A stretch of 64,000 nucleotides of DNA from Thalassia testudinum. Its lineage: Eukaryota; Streptophyta; Magnoliopsida; Alismatales; Hydrocharitaceae. Numbering within the stretch: the first letter of the stretch is position 1; every line of letters starts with the position of its first letter. Below, in pieces: positions 22,143 through 33,485 of this stretch. Where the stretch lies: assembly GCA_037157565.1 (NCBI GenBank), contig JAZHRO010000012.1, positions 8,706,501 through 8,770,500 of the forward strand, read 5' to 3'. The notes below the pieces were generated by a model. That model ran no database searches, was not told the DNA's origin, and saw only the letters and a list, made by a program, of their open reading frames with translations. Position numbers and translations under genes: made by a program.

Positions 22143-24562
22143 TAAATGTCCTACCTTCTTCGCGTGAGTCTGCTGATGCCTCTCCGCCTGATTACACCAG
22201 CTGTTGAGGGTATTTCCCCCAATTGGAGACCTGGGCATATGCCATGAGCAAAGTTGCAGTGCTTGGCGGGTGTGGCTTGGAGCTCCATGGCTAGAACTCA
22301 AAGAACAAAGGCGGCGATAGGCAGAGGGTGGCGGAGGTCTAGTGTATACCTGAAAGGAGAAGCACGGCCTTTCAGCCCTGTTAAAATACTTCAAGCGCTT
22401 CTCCTGAGGGCGACGAATGTAGTGGTGTGTGTGATGAGGCAAGTGCGTGCGTGTAGGTGTAGGGCAAAGTCGGAGATGGTGCGCAATGGTGGGTTTGTTC
22501 GGTGTAGCGGTTGGGTGCATAATTGGGCGAAATATGATGGGGGTTTTGTGCGGGTGGATAAGGGGAAGCTTATGAGTTGGTTGGTGAGGCGGATGGAGGG
22601 GTGTAGCGGCTGATATGCCTCGCCGGAGGTTTGGTCGGAGACGAGGAAGACGAGGATGAACGATGGCATAGAGGGTTATTTTTGGGATTTTTGAATAGGA
22701 AAATAAACTAGGAACCTAGAGAGACCTAACTACCTATTCTAAGTGGACGAAAGGGGAGAGATTCGTGCCAGTTTTGGCACGCCGACGATGGAGAAGATGA
22801 ATTCTCTGGTAGGGGACGATGAGGAAGAACGGGCAGGAACAACTCCTGATTTGGTCGTCGAGGAGTAGATGAAGGAGATGAAGATATTGATGCTCCTAAG
22901 TTGGCAGTTGGAATGTCGGAGACGACGGAAGAAGAGGCTCGTCGGAGCTTGGTTGGAGAGGGGCCAGAGGTAGGGTTAGGAAGATGATTTTGGAATAAAA
23001 ACCTTGCTAAAGAGCATGGCCATGCATTGGGCGTGCTTATATAAAGCATAGGAGGGTGTTCCAATTTTGGAAATAAACTTGGGAACCTTAGATCTTACGC
23101 AAAAATAGGATACCCATTCCTTCAAAGTGTTTGCACGAGCTTTTGAGAAGGAGTTGGGATCCAAGGTTGGTCCCATTAGAAAGAGGATTTCCTAAAGAGT
23201 CTAAGGTTCGATTTTGGGAAAGTTTCATCAATGAATCAAGGAGAACTTTCCAAATGAAGCCCGTCGGAGTAGGATTCTTGAGCGACAATGGTGGAGGGAC
23301 TCACTTGTGAAGAATATGACAAAGCTGGTGGGTTATTTGTAAGAAATTCAAAAGTTAGGGGCATGTGTGTGAGAAAAAAGACTTAGACTGGACTAAATTG
23401 CAAACTAGGTCAACATGATCTCAGATTGGGTCCAAATTTTGGTACAAGTCTAATTTGAACCAAAGGAATTTAATGGTGAAGTTAGATTTAGGTTTTGACC
23501 AAGTTTGACTGGGTAATTTATTCAAAAACCTAAATTAGGGCAAATATCTATCTAAGACTCTATTTTGGGTTAAGACGGGTTCCAATGGTTAAATCAAGGA
23601 TGCCAAACTATAGAGAATATTTTTATATGAATTTTAGAGGGTTTGTGTGAGTTTTTCCAGAGAAGAACCTTAGTTAATTAAGTGGGTCTGTTTTTAGGGT
23701 TTCGAAAGTCATTTAAATCCTGAAACGTGCGAAAACTCGTTTCTATTTGTTTTAACCTACTTGTTAGACTCTTAAGATCATTTAGCCCTTAATTAACCCA
23801 TGAGAAAACCCACGGTTATTCTACATTAATGATATGATGGTAAAATTATAGTTTTAACCTTGGTTTCTTGTATTTCTCTCAGAAAGGATTTGCAATGAAT
23901 TACAGTCCTCTGGCGGTTATGTAGGAGCATTTATTCCTTGATTATGACTAAATAAAGTTAGTTATGGCTGATGATGATGTTATCATCATGGAGCGTAGGT
24001 GGGTGCTTTCTAACCTATAAATAAACCCCTTTGGGTCCTTTTCTCAACACACAACAACACTCTTCTATCCCTTGCTCTAAAGAATTCTTTATACACTATT
24101 TTTCTAGCAATGAGCTAGACTTGTTGCCTAGTGAGCTTGCAATAGATTTTTTGATATTGTAACAAGTCCTTAGGCGTGAAGCTTTTTTCTTTTCAATTCG
24201 TTTTGTGCACCAAGTCCTTCCGTAGCTTTCATTAGTAATATGTTTATAATTCTATATTGTTGGAAGGCTTAGGATTCAAAGTTGTAAGCTTCTCATTTTT
24301 CCTTGCACCTATTCCTTTTATATTTTTCTATTCTCTTGTAATTTGGGTTGAGGTAATCCATTAATTATCTCTTGTTATAGTGAATTGATTCCCTCCAGGT
24401 TGAGGGAATTAGGTTAAAGATCGACTTAGGTAGTGGAGTACCCAAGTGAGGGGAACTACTTTATATCTTGTGTTTAATTTTGTAGTTTGTCTTTTATTGT
24501 TATATTTTTGTACCACATTATTCATCCCCCCTTTTAGTGTGCTTGCATATTTAGATCCTACA

Positions 24563-25030
24563 AAGGAGACCACTAAAACCTAATGAGGACAAATGAACCA
24601 CCATAACAAGAGTACCACACAAAGAAGAAAAAGCAATAAAAGAGCCGCACAGACAAAGAACACCTAAAGCCAGAGAAAACGATATCAACTGAGCACAACA
24701 AATACAACAAAGTAGCAGAAGTCGTAGGATTCTCTATCCATGCAACCTAGGAGTGCATAAAGGAGTGGAAGCCAGATTGTCAACCAACAGGACACGAATT
24801 GACTCCACCCTAAGAAGTAGCGGAAGAGGATTTGAAAGAATTGGAAAGAAAGTGATCTAGCTTAGATAAAAGAAAGAAAGGAAACCACAAAGATCAACCG
24901 CAAAACAAAATCGAGTAAAATATCAAAGAGGAGAGAGCTCCAGGACCAATCCACCATGGCACCTCAATGAATAGGCATCACCATAGGTGAGGGGTCCTGC
25001 AACCCCCCCACAAAGAGGGGAGAATGAGAG
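24563..25030. other. Unassigned sequence between SIRE LTR and Tekay LTR
   Basis: 468 bp, A-rich on the plus strand, with no long frame and no recognisable repeat ends. It is presumably the DNA into which one or both neighbours inserted. GAGAG at 25026-25030 would be the left target-duplication copy of the Tekay element. Confidence 0.4.
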
Positions 25031-27742
25031 TGTAATGACCCGTTACACTTTTAGCCATTTAAGATGTATGGAGTTTCAGTCAGACGTTTGACCAGACGTC
25101 TGGACCCATTCCCAGACGTCTGAAAGTGGAATTTTTGTACTGCACACTACGCTCTGCACGCAGGTGGTGCGTAGAGACCATTCCTTCCTCTCTCTCTTCC
25201 TCATCTCCCCTGAACCTTAAACCCCACACCCTCCTATATAAACCCCTCCCTTCCCCTCTCCTCTCCTCCTCACACCCCAGCCAGCAACACTTTTGGATCT
25301 CTAGTGAGGCAAGTGGAGGGCGAGCGAGGGAGAGCGGGAGAGAGGAAGGAAGAGAGCGTGGGAGGAGGAGGAGGCCCAAGGTCGGTGGAGCTTCGGTGGA
25401 AGCTCGGCGGAGCTTTGGTGGAGGCTCGGTGGGACTTAGAGGGCTCAGGGAGGCAGCTTCCGACCCTCTGCAGCCACGGGAGGGACTGCGGAAGCTCTTG
25501 TGGGCGAGCTCTCGAAGGAGACAACTCACGGGGGAGGTTTTGATATTGGGATTTTTCCAGTATCAGACATCTGGAGAGTCGATCATACGACCATGGCGGC
25601 AGTTAGACTTCGAGTCTAGGGCAAGACGTCTGAAAGTATGCGTAGTGCTGAGGTATGTGCTTTTTCGCGGTTACGGCCATGCAGGCCTCACCGTAGAAGA
25701 TTGGTCTGGCCTAATTTGGACCTGCGATTTTTGTATGCAGGTAAAGGTCCTCGGGAAGACGCGTGGAACACTTTCCTACGTAATTTTGGACGTCTGATCA
25801 CGTCACCAAGCATCCAGAGGTGCGTCTAAACGACTGGAGACATTGTCTGACGTCTAGAACTGTCGTCAGATGGTCGCAGAGAAGGTCTGGATGTCTGATC
25901 AGCCGTAGGAGACACAAGTTAAGATCTGACGCCTTTTAAGACGTCTGAGATTATTCCCAGACGTCTGGTTTTGAACAGTAGGCACGTTTTTGACCTGTTT
26001 AGGGTCCGTTTTACGCAAACGAAATACTTGTACGTTCCTTTTGAGTTCCTCTATGTACTAGAGTCTATTATACACTGTTCTGAACTCTCCTTTTTTGATG
26101 TATTCTCTGGTATAGGGTTTCAGCCTACTGTGCATTTGGGGCTCGCAGAGACGTTTGGGTCTATGGTACAAGCCCCCATTACTCCCGTGTTTCTTGGTAG
26201 AGTGGTTTAATTCAATTATTAACATTTAAATAAGAATGTGCTTGGTTGAAATAGCCGAATGGAACTCTAGGATGTGGAATGAACCCTAGGGTAGAGAAAT
26301 GAATAAACCTGTTTGTACTGTATGGTTTACTTGCATGCGTAATTAAGATAAATTGCTAACAAATGCCTGTATTATAATTACGATTTTCCTGTTAAAATAT
26401 GAGCTGCCTATATTTAATGAAACTACCTGTGAAAACACCAGTTGCATGTTATTGAGAATTTGAACTATGGAAACACGAGCTGCCTGTATATGGATGATGA
26501 ATGAATTATGAAACATGAGATCTAGATCTAGATAATAAGGTGAACACGAGCATGAACCCTATGCGGAATTAGGAGTAGAACTCCTGTGGATAAATAGGAT
26601 CTGGAATGTAGACGGGAAGTGTGCTGGCCCTTGAATACGTGGTACCAAGGGGAGCAACTATTCCCTTTTAGTGTAGAGCAGAGCTAGCCTCGGGTTGAGA
26701 CGCGGGATTAGGATTGGCCACTCTACACCGACTACTATTGGCCCTCGCGTACGTGGTACTGAGTTATGCTACTAGTGTAGGGAGGGAGCTAGCCACCCCA
26801 TGGGGCCCGGGGTTTAGCTAGCCACCCTACGCCGACTTTGTTAGGCCCTCTGGGCAAATCAGGGTAGTCAGACGAGGGTGCGCGGACTGTGGAGGGGCGA
26901 GACCCCTGTTTGGTTCTAAGGGGGGAGACCCTTGTTCTAAGTGGGCAAGGCCTTATACTGTTCCATGCTGTACTTTGGGCGTACCTGCTAACGGAAACGA
27001 CTAACTGCATGTCAGTGCAGGGCAGCTACCCATGCGCTTATCACGCGTGTCGTAGTCACCGCTACGTCTTGGCAGTGACCTCAGGGTGGTTGATTGGGTG
27101 TAGGACTACCCCGAGGGACTCTCCCGACTAGGAGAGCACCACGTGTACCTTCTACTCTACGGAAAAGACTACAATCAAGATCGTTCCCACGAGGAACAGG
27201 AAAGATCAAGAAATATCTGGATACTTGAGAAAACAGGTGAAACAGAATCATATAAAACAGACAAATAGAAATGAGAATTAAACCTGCTGTTTTTACTGTT
27301 TTGTACTTAGATAATATAGACACCACTCTACTCAGCGTTCGCTGACTCTGTCTTTTCATAATACTATTCAGGACCAGGAGATGAGTAGCCTTAGTTTCCG
27401 GCTGCGGTGGGTGCTGGGCCCAGTTGAGTCTAGCCGTAGTTTTTCTTTAGCACTTCCTTTCTTTTTCTATACTGTTGTAGTAAGTAATGGACTCTTAGTT
27501 ACTGTTCTGCTACTACTGTTTCCTTTTCGCTTTCCGTTGTTGTTGTTGTGGTGGCATGTACTGAGACAGCTGTTCTATTTCTTTTACTGCTTTGTACGTT
27601 TCTTCTGCTTAGTCATATTGCCTGTGTGAATATGATTTATTTTCCTGCTTTTGGTTATTTCTTGTTGGATGACTAGGTCTTGGGATTAGTCGAGGCTAGC
27701 CGGTCTTGGGTCCTGTAGGGATTCGGGAATCGGGTCGTAACA
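25031..27742 (+). repeat. 5' LTR of the Tekay-like element
   Basis: 2712 bp from TGTAATGACCCG to ...GGGTCGTAACA. The ends are confirmed by the primer site 3 bp beyond and by the reversed copy starting at 50251 (TGTAACGACCCG). The TATA box CTATATAAA is at 25234-25242. It contains several CAGACGTCTG-type palindromes (25093, 25113, 25623, 25938, 25958) and two diverged tandem units around 26620-26830 ('ggccct-n-tacgtggtac ... gtgtaggg ... gctagcc'). Confidence 0.85.
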
Positions 27743-27745
27743 AGA

Positions 27746-27756
27746 TGGTATCAGAG
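27746..27756 (+). promoter_or_regulatory. Primer-binding site, tRNA-iMet type
   Basis: TGGTATCAGAG, the standard complement to the 3' end of plant initiator methionine tRNA, 3 bp after the LTR. Confidence 0.85.
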
Positions 27757-27879
27757 GAAGATCATCCCGAGAAATGAACCAATTGGCTTGAGAATAATCG
27801 CTCACGTGCATATAACTAGGATAGCCACCACAACGTATCGTTTGATATTCGTTTCGAGCCTATTCTCGACGTAATTCGG

Positions 27880-28500
27880 TATTGTTGACCCTCTTGTTCT
27901 ATCTTTCGTGTCTCCTTGCAGGGGATGCCTCGTTGAGGAGAGAGCCAATGTGGGACCAGTTCGTGACTCTCTTCTGCAGGCAATACTTTCCGCAGACCTG
28001 GCAGGACCAGAGGAGGTGGGAGTTCCACACTCTTTGCCAGGGGACAATGACTGTTAGCGCGTACTGCACATGTCTTTTGGAGCTATCACGTTTTGCCTTG
28101 ACAGCTATGTCTACGGAGGAGGAGCGCCTGTGGAGGTTTACTGACGGGGTATGTCAAACCCCTGAAGCTGCCCTCTTTCTCTCATGTGGTTGAGGCAGCC
28201 ATGACCTACGAGGAGACCAACTTGGCTGCGTGAGATACTAATAGCAGATGGAAGAGGCCCTACTAGCCAGAGTACTCTTAGGGCCGTCGAGAGAGGAGGC
28301 ACACAACACCCCGTATTGTTTTGCAGGGCCATTAGTGGCCTTTGGGGGCCCCAGGCAGGGGCCAGTTGCCAGCATCGGACCCCTGCCCAGCCTCCAGCAG
28401 GGACCTACTGATGGAGGAGGTCGTGTCCCCCTCTGCTACCAGTGTGGCCAGCCGGCCCACATCAAGAGGGACTGCCTATCTAGGGCTGGAGCACAGTAGA
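27880..28500 (+). pseudogene. Tekay-like gag, decayed
   Basis: Capsid-type blocks (MWDQFVTLFCRQYFPQTWQDQ, then SAYCTCLLELSRFA and EEERLWRFTDGV) match the Retrotrans_gag domain, which packages element RNA into virus-like particles. A CCHC zinc knuckle, CYQCGQPAHIKRDC (28434-28475), is intact. The two halves lie in different frames, and stops and a shift near 28190-28240 break it. Confidence 0.8.
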
Positions 28501-28592
28501 TGCTCCCTACACCGAGCGCTAGAGGCTGAGTTGGTGGTTGTAGTCACCAAGCGCGTCGGGGAGGGCAGCAGTCACGAGGAGGGTACCGGCTA

Positions 28593-31115
28593 GTGGCTGC
28601 ATACCCGACCCAAAGTGTAGCTGCTTCGTCTACACCGAGGACTGAGGGGCGTATCAACGCCCTGACACACAGAGATGCCAGGGCTTCAAGTTCAGTGGTG
28701 GCAGGTATGGTTACTGTCTCTGGTAGATTAGTTTACGTACTTTTCGATTCCGGTGCCACGAACTCTTTCGTCGCTATGAGTTTTGCTGTCAGTTTGGCTC
28801 AGGGCAGTGTACTGTTAGAGGATCCATTTGTGATCAGAGGCCCAGGTGGCCAGTTGTTTGTAGCCGAGGAGGTCTACACGGACTGCGAGGTCAACATAGG
28901 GGGACACAGCCTCCCCGCTGATCTGATTGTGATACAGATGGAGGATTCTGGAATGATTCTAGGGATGGACTGGTTGTCCGCCTATCACGCCCTAGTGTAC
29001 TGTTTCAGGAGGAAAATCGTCTTCTCCATACTGGAGTTGCCTCCCTTTTAGTTTCACGGACAACTGGTGGATGGAGGTTTCAGATGCATCTCCGCACTTC
29101 AGGCAGTGAGGCTTTTGAGCCAGGGGTGTGAAGGCTTTCTGGCCTGTGCAGTGGTAAAGCCTAGCACCATGGCTGACTTTCAAAGTATCCCGGTGGTTTG
29201 TGAGTACCTCGACGTTTTTCTAGAGGAGCTTCCAGGACTACAGTCTGAGCGTGAGATCGAGTTTGAGATCTCACTAGTACCGGGGACCAGCCCAATTTCT
29301 ACTGCACCGTACCGGATGGCACCACTTGAGCTGTGAGAGCTCAAGTCATAGCTACAGGACCTATTGGAGAAGTGCTTTGTGAGACCTAGTGCATCCCCGT
29401 GGGGAGCCCCTGTGCTGTTTGTGAAGAAGAAGGATGGTACCCTGCGACTTTGTGTCGACTACTGACAGTTGAATAGGGTCACCATCAAGAACAAGTATTC
29501 GCTGCCGAGGATTGAACACCTCTTCGACCAATTGTGAGACGCCACAGTGTTCTCCAAGATAGATCTGTGGTCGGGCTACCACCAGTTGAGGATCAGGGAG
29601 ACGGACGTCTCCAAGACAGCTTTCCATACCCGGTACGGGCACTACGAGTTCTTGGTCAAGCCGTTTGGGTTGATCAATGCCTCTGTTGCTTTTAGGGATT
29701 TGATGAACCGGGTTCTCAGGCCATACTTGGACCAGTTTGTGGTGGTGTTTATCGATGACATGCTCGTTTACTAGTAGGATCAGGCGTAGCATGGACAGCA
29801 TTTACGCATGATCCTGGACACTTTGAGGCGACGCAGGCTGTATGCCAAGTACAAGTGCAAGTTTTGGTTAAGGTAGGTGACTTTCTTGGGCCACGTGATA
29901 TCAGGGGATGATTTGGTTGTGGATTTAGCCAAGGTTGAGGCCATACTCAAGTGGGAGAGGCCACATACAGTGACAGAGATACGCAGCTTTTTGGGACTGG
30001 CAGGTTATTATCGGCGGTTTATCAGAGGATTCTCTCATATTGCACATCCTATGACTCAGCTGACTTGGAAGGACATACCCTTTGCTTGGACAGATGAGTG
30101 CAAGGCATGTTTTTAGGAGTTGAAGGAGAGACTGGCTTCAGCTACTATGCTTACCATCCCAGACAGTAGTGGCGGTTTTGTGGTTTATGCCAACGCTTCA
30201 TTGTAGGGGTTAGGGGGTTTGCTCATGCAGTGGGGTCATGTTGTCGCTTATACTTCGTGGCAACTGAAGTCCCATGAGCATAGCTACCCTACCCATGACT
30301 TAGAGCTGGCAGCTGTTGTCTTCGCGCTAAAGATATGGAGGCACTAACTTTATGGTGAGACTTTTGAGATTTTTACGGATCATGAGAGCCTCAGGTACCT
30401 GTTTGACCAGAAGGAGCTTAACATGAGACAGAGACATTGGTTAGAGCTCCTGAAGGACTACAACTGCAGCATCTCCTACCATCCAAGGAAGGCCAATGTG
30501 ATGGCTGATGCCTTGAGCTGGAAGGCACCTACCCACTTGGCCAGTCTACAAGCGCAAAGTTAGAGACTTATGGAGGATTTGGGCAGTTGGCAACCCAGGG
30601 AGTTACAGAGGTATTGTGGGACAGTGACAGTGACGCGGCAGACGCAACCAGAGCTGATAGACCGCATCATCGCAGGATAGATGACAGATCCGTACTTATA
30701 GACGCTGCAACACAGGGTCTTGACAGGGGACGCAGGAGACTTTTCCTTTACAGACGAGATACTATGAATGAGGGGACGCTTATGCGTTCCTAGGGACGAG
30801 GAGTTGCTGAGAGAGCTCCTGGCTGAGACGCACGGGTCCAGGTTCACCATACATCCCGAGAACACAAAGATGTATCATGATCTGAGATGCGACTTTTGGT
30901 GGAGAGGGATGAAGTAGGATGTTGGTGAGTTTGTGCAGCAGTGTTTGGCATGCCAGCAGGTGAAGGCCGAACATCAGAGGCCTGTAGGGTTGTTGCAACT
31001 GCTTCCTGTGCCAGAGTGGAAGTGGGAGAGCATCACCATGGACTTGGTGGTGGGTCTACTAGTTACCCAGTGGGAACACGACGCAATCTAGGTGATAGTA
31101 GACAGGTTGACAAAG
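28593..31115 (+). pseudogene. Tekay-like pol: protease, RT, RNase H, partial integrase
   Basis: Aspartic protease with DSGATNSF at about 28746; stop at 29049. RT from about 29380: [28 protein letters not shown], and catalytic FIDD ending near 29759, so key residues survive. RNase H follows at about 30130-30540 (after [19 protein letters not shown]). The integrase zinc region ([29 protein letters not shown]) and the start of the catalytic core (ITMDLVVGL) end at the junction near 31115. At least ten in-frame stops, many where CAG, CAA or CGA would be expected, point to old C-to-T decay. Confidence 0.85.
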
Positions 31116-31121
31116 ACTGGC
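31105..31121 (+). other. Junction of Tekay integrase and Athila RT
   Basis: The left side reads integrase (VIVDRLTKT). One frame over, the same bases lead into Athila RT (RLAGNKYLCFLEGYSGYN). The switch falls within about 15 bp around 'caaagactggcagg', with no LTR end and no target duplication, which suggests illegitimate recombination or deletion at a short shared sequence. Confidence 0.65.
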
Positions 31122-33485
31122 AGGGAACAAGTATTTATGTTTCCTTGAAGGGTACTCTGGGTATAATAAGATAACTGTCTTCCTTGACGATTAGGAGCGT
31201 ACCACCATCACAAGTTCGTCTGGCAGATTTGCATTCCGTCGAATGCCATTCGGGTTATGTAATGCTCCTGCCACATTCCAACAATGTATGATGGCCATCT
31301 TTTCTAACATAATCGATGAGTTTGTAGAGATCTTCATGGATGATTTCTCCATTTATGGCTCGTCATTTGACCTATGCCTCTCGCATCTTGATAAAGTCTT
31401 AACCCATTGCGAAGAGGCAAAGCTGGTTCTTAGCTAGGAGAAGAGCCTCTTTATGGTCCAGCAAGGAATTGTTTTGGGGCATGTAGTTTCCGAGAGAGGA
31501 TTAGAGGTGGATAAAGTCAAAATTGAATCCATCTCTAAACTTCCATCACCCACTAATGTTCGTCAAGTTCGATCTTCTCTTGGCCATGTTGGATTCTATA
31601 GGCGCTTCATTAGAGATTTCAGTAAAATCTCTAAACCACTCTACGACCTGTTAGCGAAGGATGTTTCCTTTGGTTTTGATGAGAGATGTGGTAAGGCTTT
31701 CCAAGTCATGAAGAAAGCCCTTATTACTACGCTGATTCTCCAAGCACCAGATTGGGTGCTCCCATTTGAGCTGATGTGTGATGATTCTGATTTTGCAGTG
31801 GGAGTGATCTTAGGTCAAAGGGTTGATAACAAACCTCATGTTTTGCATTATGCCAACAAGACCCTTACGGATTCTCAGCAAAACTACACGGTCATAGAAA
31901 ATAAACTTCTTGCTGCGATATTTGCTTTGGAAAAGTTTCGATCTTATTTATTGGGGTCTAAGGCTGTAGTGTTCATTGATCATTTGCTTTAAAGCACTTT
32001 CTTGCTAAGAAGGACACCAAATGCCATTTGATTCATTGGATTCTGCTACTCTAGGAGTTTGACCTGGAAATTAAAGATAAGAAAGGAGTTGAGAATGTGG
32101 TAGCAGATCATCTATCTAGGATCCCTACTCAGGCATCAACCCCTGCTGGCGGAATTCAAGAGACTTTTCCTGGTGAGTCTCTGTTGGCCGTGGAGGCCAA
32201 AACTCTTTGGTTTGCTGATACAGTGAACTATCTGGTCACGAGCATTACCCCCAGTACATGGGACAAGCAAAAGCGAGACAGGTTTCTTGCCGAAGCTAAA
32301 TTTTATCATTGGGAGGAACCTGAGCTATTTAGAATAGGCCCTGACCAGTTATTCTGTCGTTGCATCCCTGACGAAGAGCAAAGGAGTGTTCTGAGTTTCT
32401 TCCATGACCTCCATTGTGGAGGGCATTTTAGTGGGACATAGACTGCCCATAAGGTTCTTCAGTTTGGCTTTTGGTGGCTCACATTATTCAAAGATGCACA
32501 TACATATGTGGGTGCATGTATATGTTGCCAGCAGATGGGAACCATCGGAAAAAGGGATGAGATGCCTCAGCAACCTATTCTCCCCGTTGAAATCTTTGAT
32601 ATTTGGGGTATCGACTTCATGGGACCCTTTCCAGTGTCCTTCGGATATGAGTACATCCTTATGGCCGTGTACCATGTATCGAAATGGATAGAAGCCATAC
32701 CCACGTAGACCAATTCCATGGTCTTGAATTTTGTTAGGGCTAATATCATTTATCGGTACGGGTGCTAAAGGACTATCATAAGTGATGGAGGACCTCACTT
32801 TAAGAATGTACACTTCACAAGACTACTCCAAAATTTGGGAGTCAACCACATAATAGCCACACCTTACCATCCCCAAATGAGTGGTCAAGTTGAAGTGTCC
32901 AATAGGGAAATTAAGTGGATTTTGGAAAAAACTGTTAGGCCTAACCAAAAGGATTGGTTAAAAAATTTGAATGATGCTCTTTCGGCCTATAGAATAGCGT
33001 ATAAGATTCCCTTGGGCATGTCTCCTTTCCTTCTTGTCTACAGAAAAGCATGTCACCTTCCTGTTGAAATCCAATGCAAAGCTTATTGGGCTATTAAAAA
33101 CGTCAACTTAAACTTAGACAAAGCGGGTAAGGCATGCATGCTGGAGTTAAGTAAGCTTGAGGAGCTTCGCAATGAAGCATACGAAACCTCCCAAGCTTAC
33201 AAGCAACATATAAAGGTCCTCCATGATAAGCACATCATTAGGAAGACCTTTGAGCCCAACCAATGGGTCTGGGTTTTCAATCCCAGACTTAAATTGTTTC
33301 CTGGAAAGCTTAAGTCTTGCTGGGATGGGTTGTATGTTATTATTAATGCCTTCCCTCATGGAGTAGTGGAAATTCGAAACCTTAATTTTGGTGAGAGTTT
33401 TAGGGTAAATGGCCAACGACTAAAACCTTATGTTACTTTTTCAGATGGCCAGGTTTTGGACGGACTTCAGCTTGAGGAGCCTTAG
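31116..33485 (+). pseudogene. Athila-like pol: RT (second half), RNase H, integrase
   Basis: Starts inside RT: CFLEGYSGYN, then MPFGLCNAPATFQQCMM and the catalytic FMDD (EIFMDDFSIYG, about 31330), then the thumb and the RNase H linker (FYRRFIRDFSKI). RNase H is at about 31700-31995 (FELMCDDSDFAVGVILGQ). Integrase zinc end: FFHDLHCGGHFSG. Core: IDFMGPFPVS ... ISDGGPHFKN and the last long frame (32835-33485) beginning GVNHIIATPYHPQMSGQVE, with SNREIK carrying the catalytic Glu. Wording is of the Athila lineage. Stops at 31435, 31990 and 32440 plus shifts inactivate it. Gag, protease and the first half of RT are missing because of the junction at 31.1 kb. Confidence 0.88.

Larger units (their letters stand above)
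21293..23988 (-). mobile_element. Solo LTR C, minus strand, inserted in the SIRE LTR
   Basis: The plus-strand edges are TGTTACTCAC at 21293 and ...TTATCATCA at 23988, with the exact duplication TGGAG (21288-21292 and 23989-23993). 2696 bp, same family as I, A, B, D and E. It has the pyrimidine tract at 21697-21785, the USE/TATA module at 22099-22142, and a minus-strand TATATAA at about 23037-23046. No coding region; the frames inside are chance. Confidence 0.88.
20488..24562 (+). repeat. SIRE 3' LTR, split by solo LTR C
   Basis: Starts TGTTGGAACC right after the polypurine tract and ends ...GATCCTACA at 24562. The two halves are 20488-21292 and 23994-24562, about 1.37 kb in total. The first half carries the palindrome cluster (20840-21230). 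The second half starts with a core promoter CTATAAATA at 24015-24023 just after the C insertion, then a T-rich U5-like region. The end is set by the CA terminus alone; no target duplication can be checked because the 5' end of the element is outside the window. Confidence 0.75.
25031..31115 (+). mobile_element. Tekay/Del-like Ty3/gypsy element, truncated in integrase
   Basis: Complete 5' LTR, initiator-Met primer site, gag with a CCHC knuckle, protease, RT, RNase H and the start of integrase, in the gypsy order (PR-RT-RH-IN). RT wording ([25 protein letters not shown]) fits the Tekay/Del chromovirus lineage. The chromodomain, 3' end and 3' LTR are missing: at about 31105-31121 the sequence switches to an Athila-like element. 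Many stops. Confidence 0.85.

Noticed and set aside
24597..24960. Possible LINE 5' region
   Set aside because: The minus strand is T-rich and gene-like in texture, but no endonuclease or RT motif and no poly(A) tail or duplication was found.
25080..25797. Frames of 149 and 223 codons on opposite strands
   Set aside because: Inside the Tekay LTR, overlapping on both strands, Glu/Arg/Gly-rich; best read as chance frames of a GC-rich LTR.
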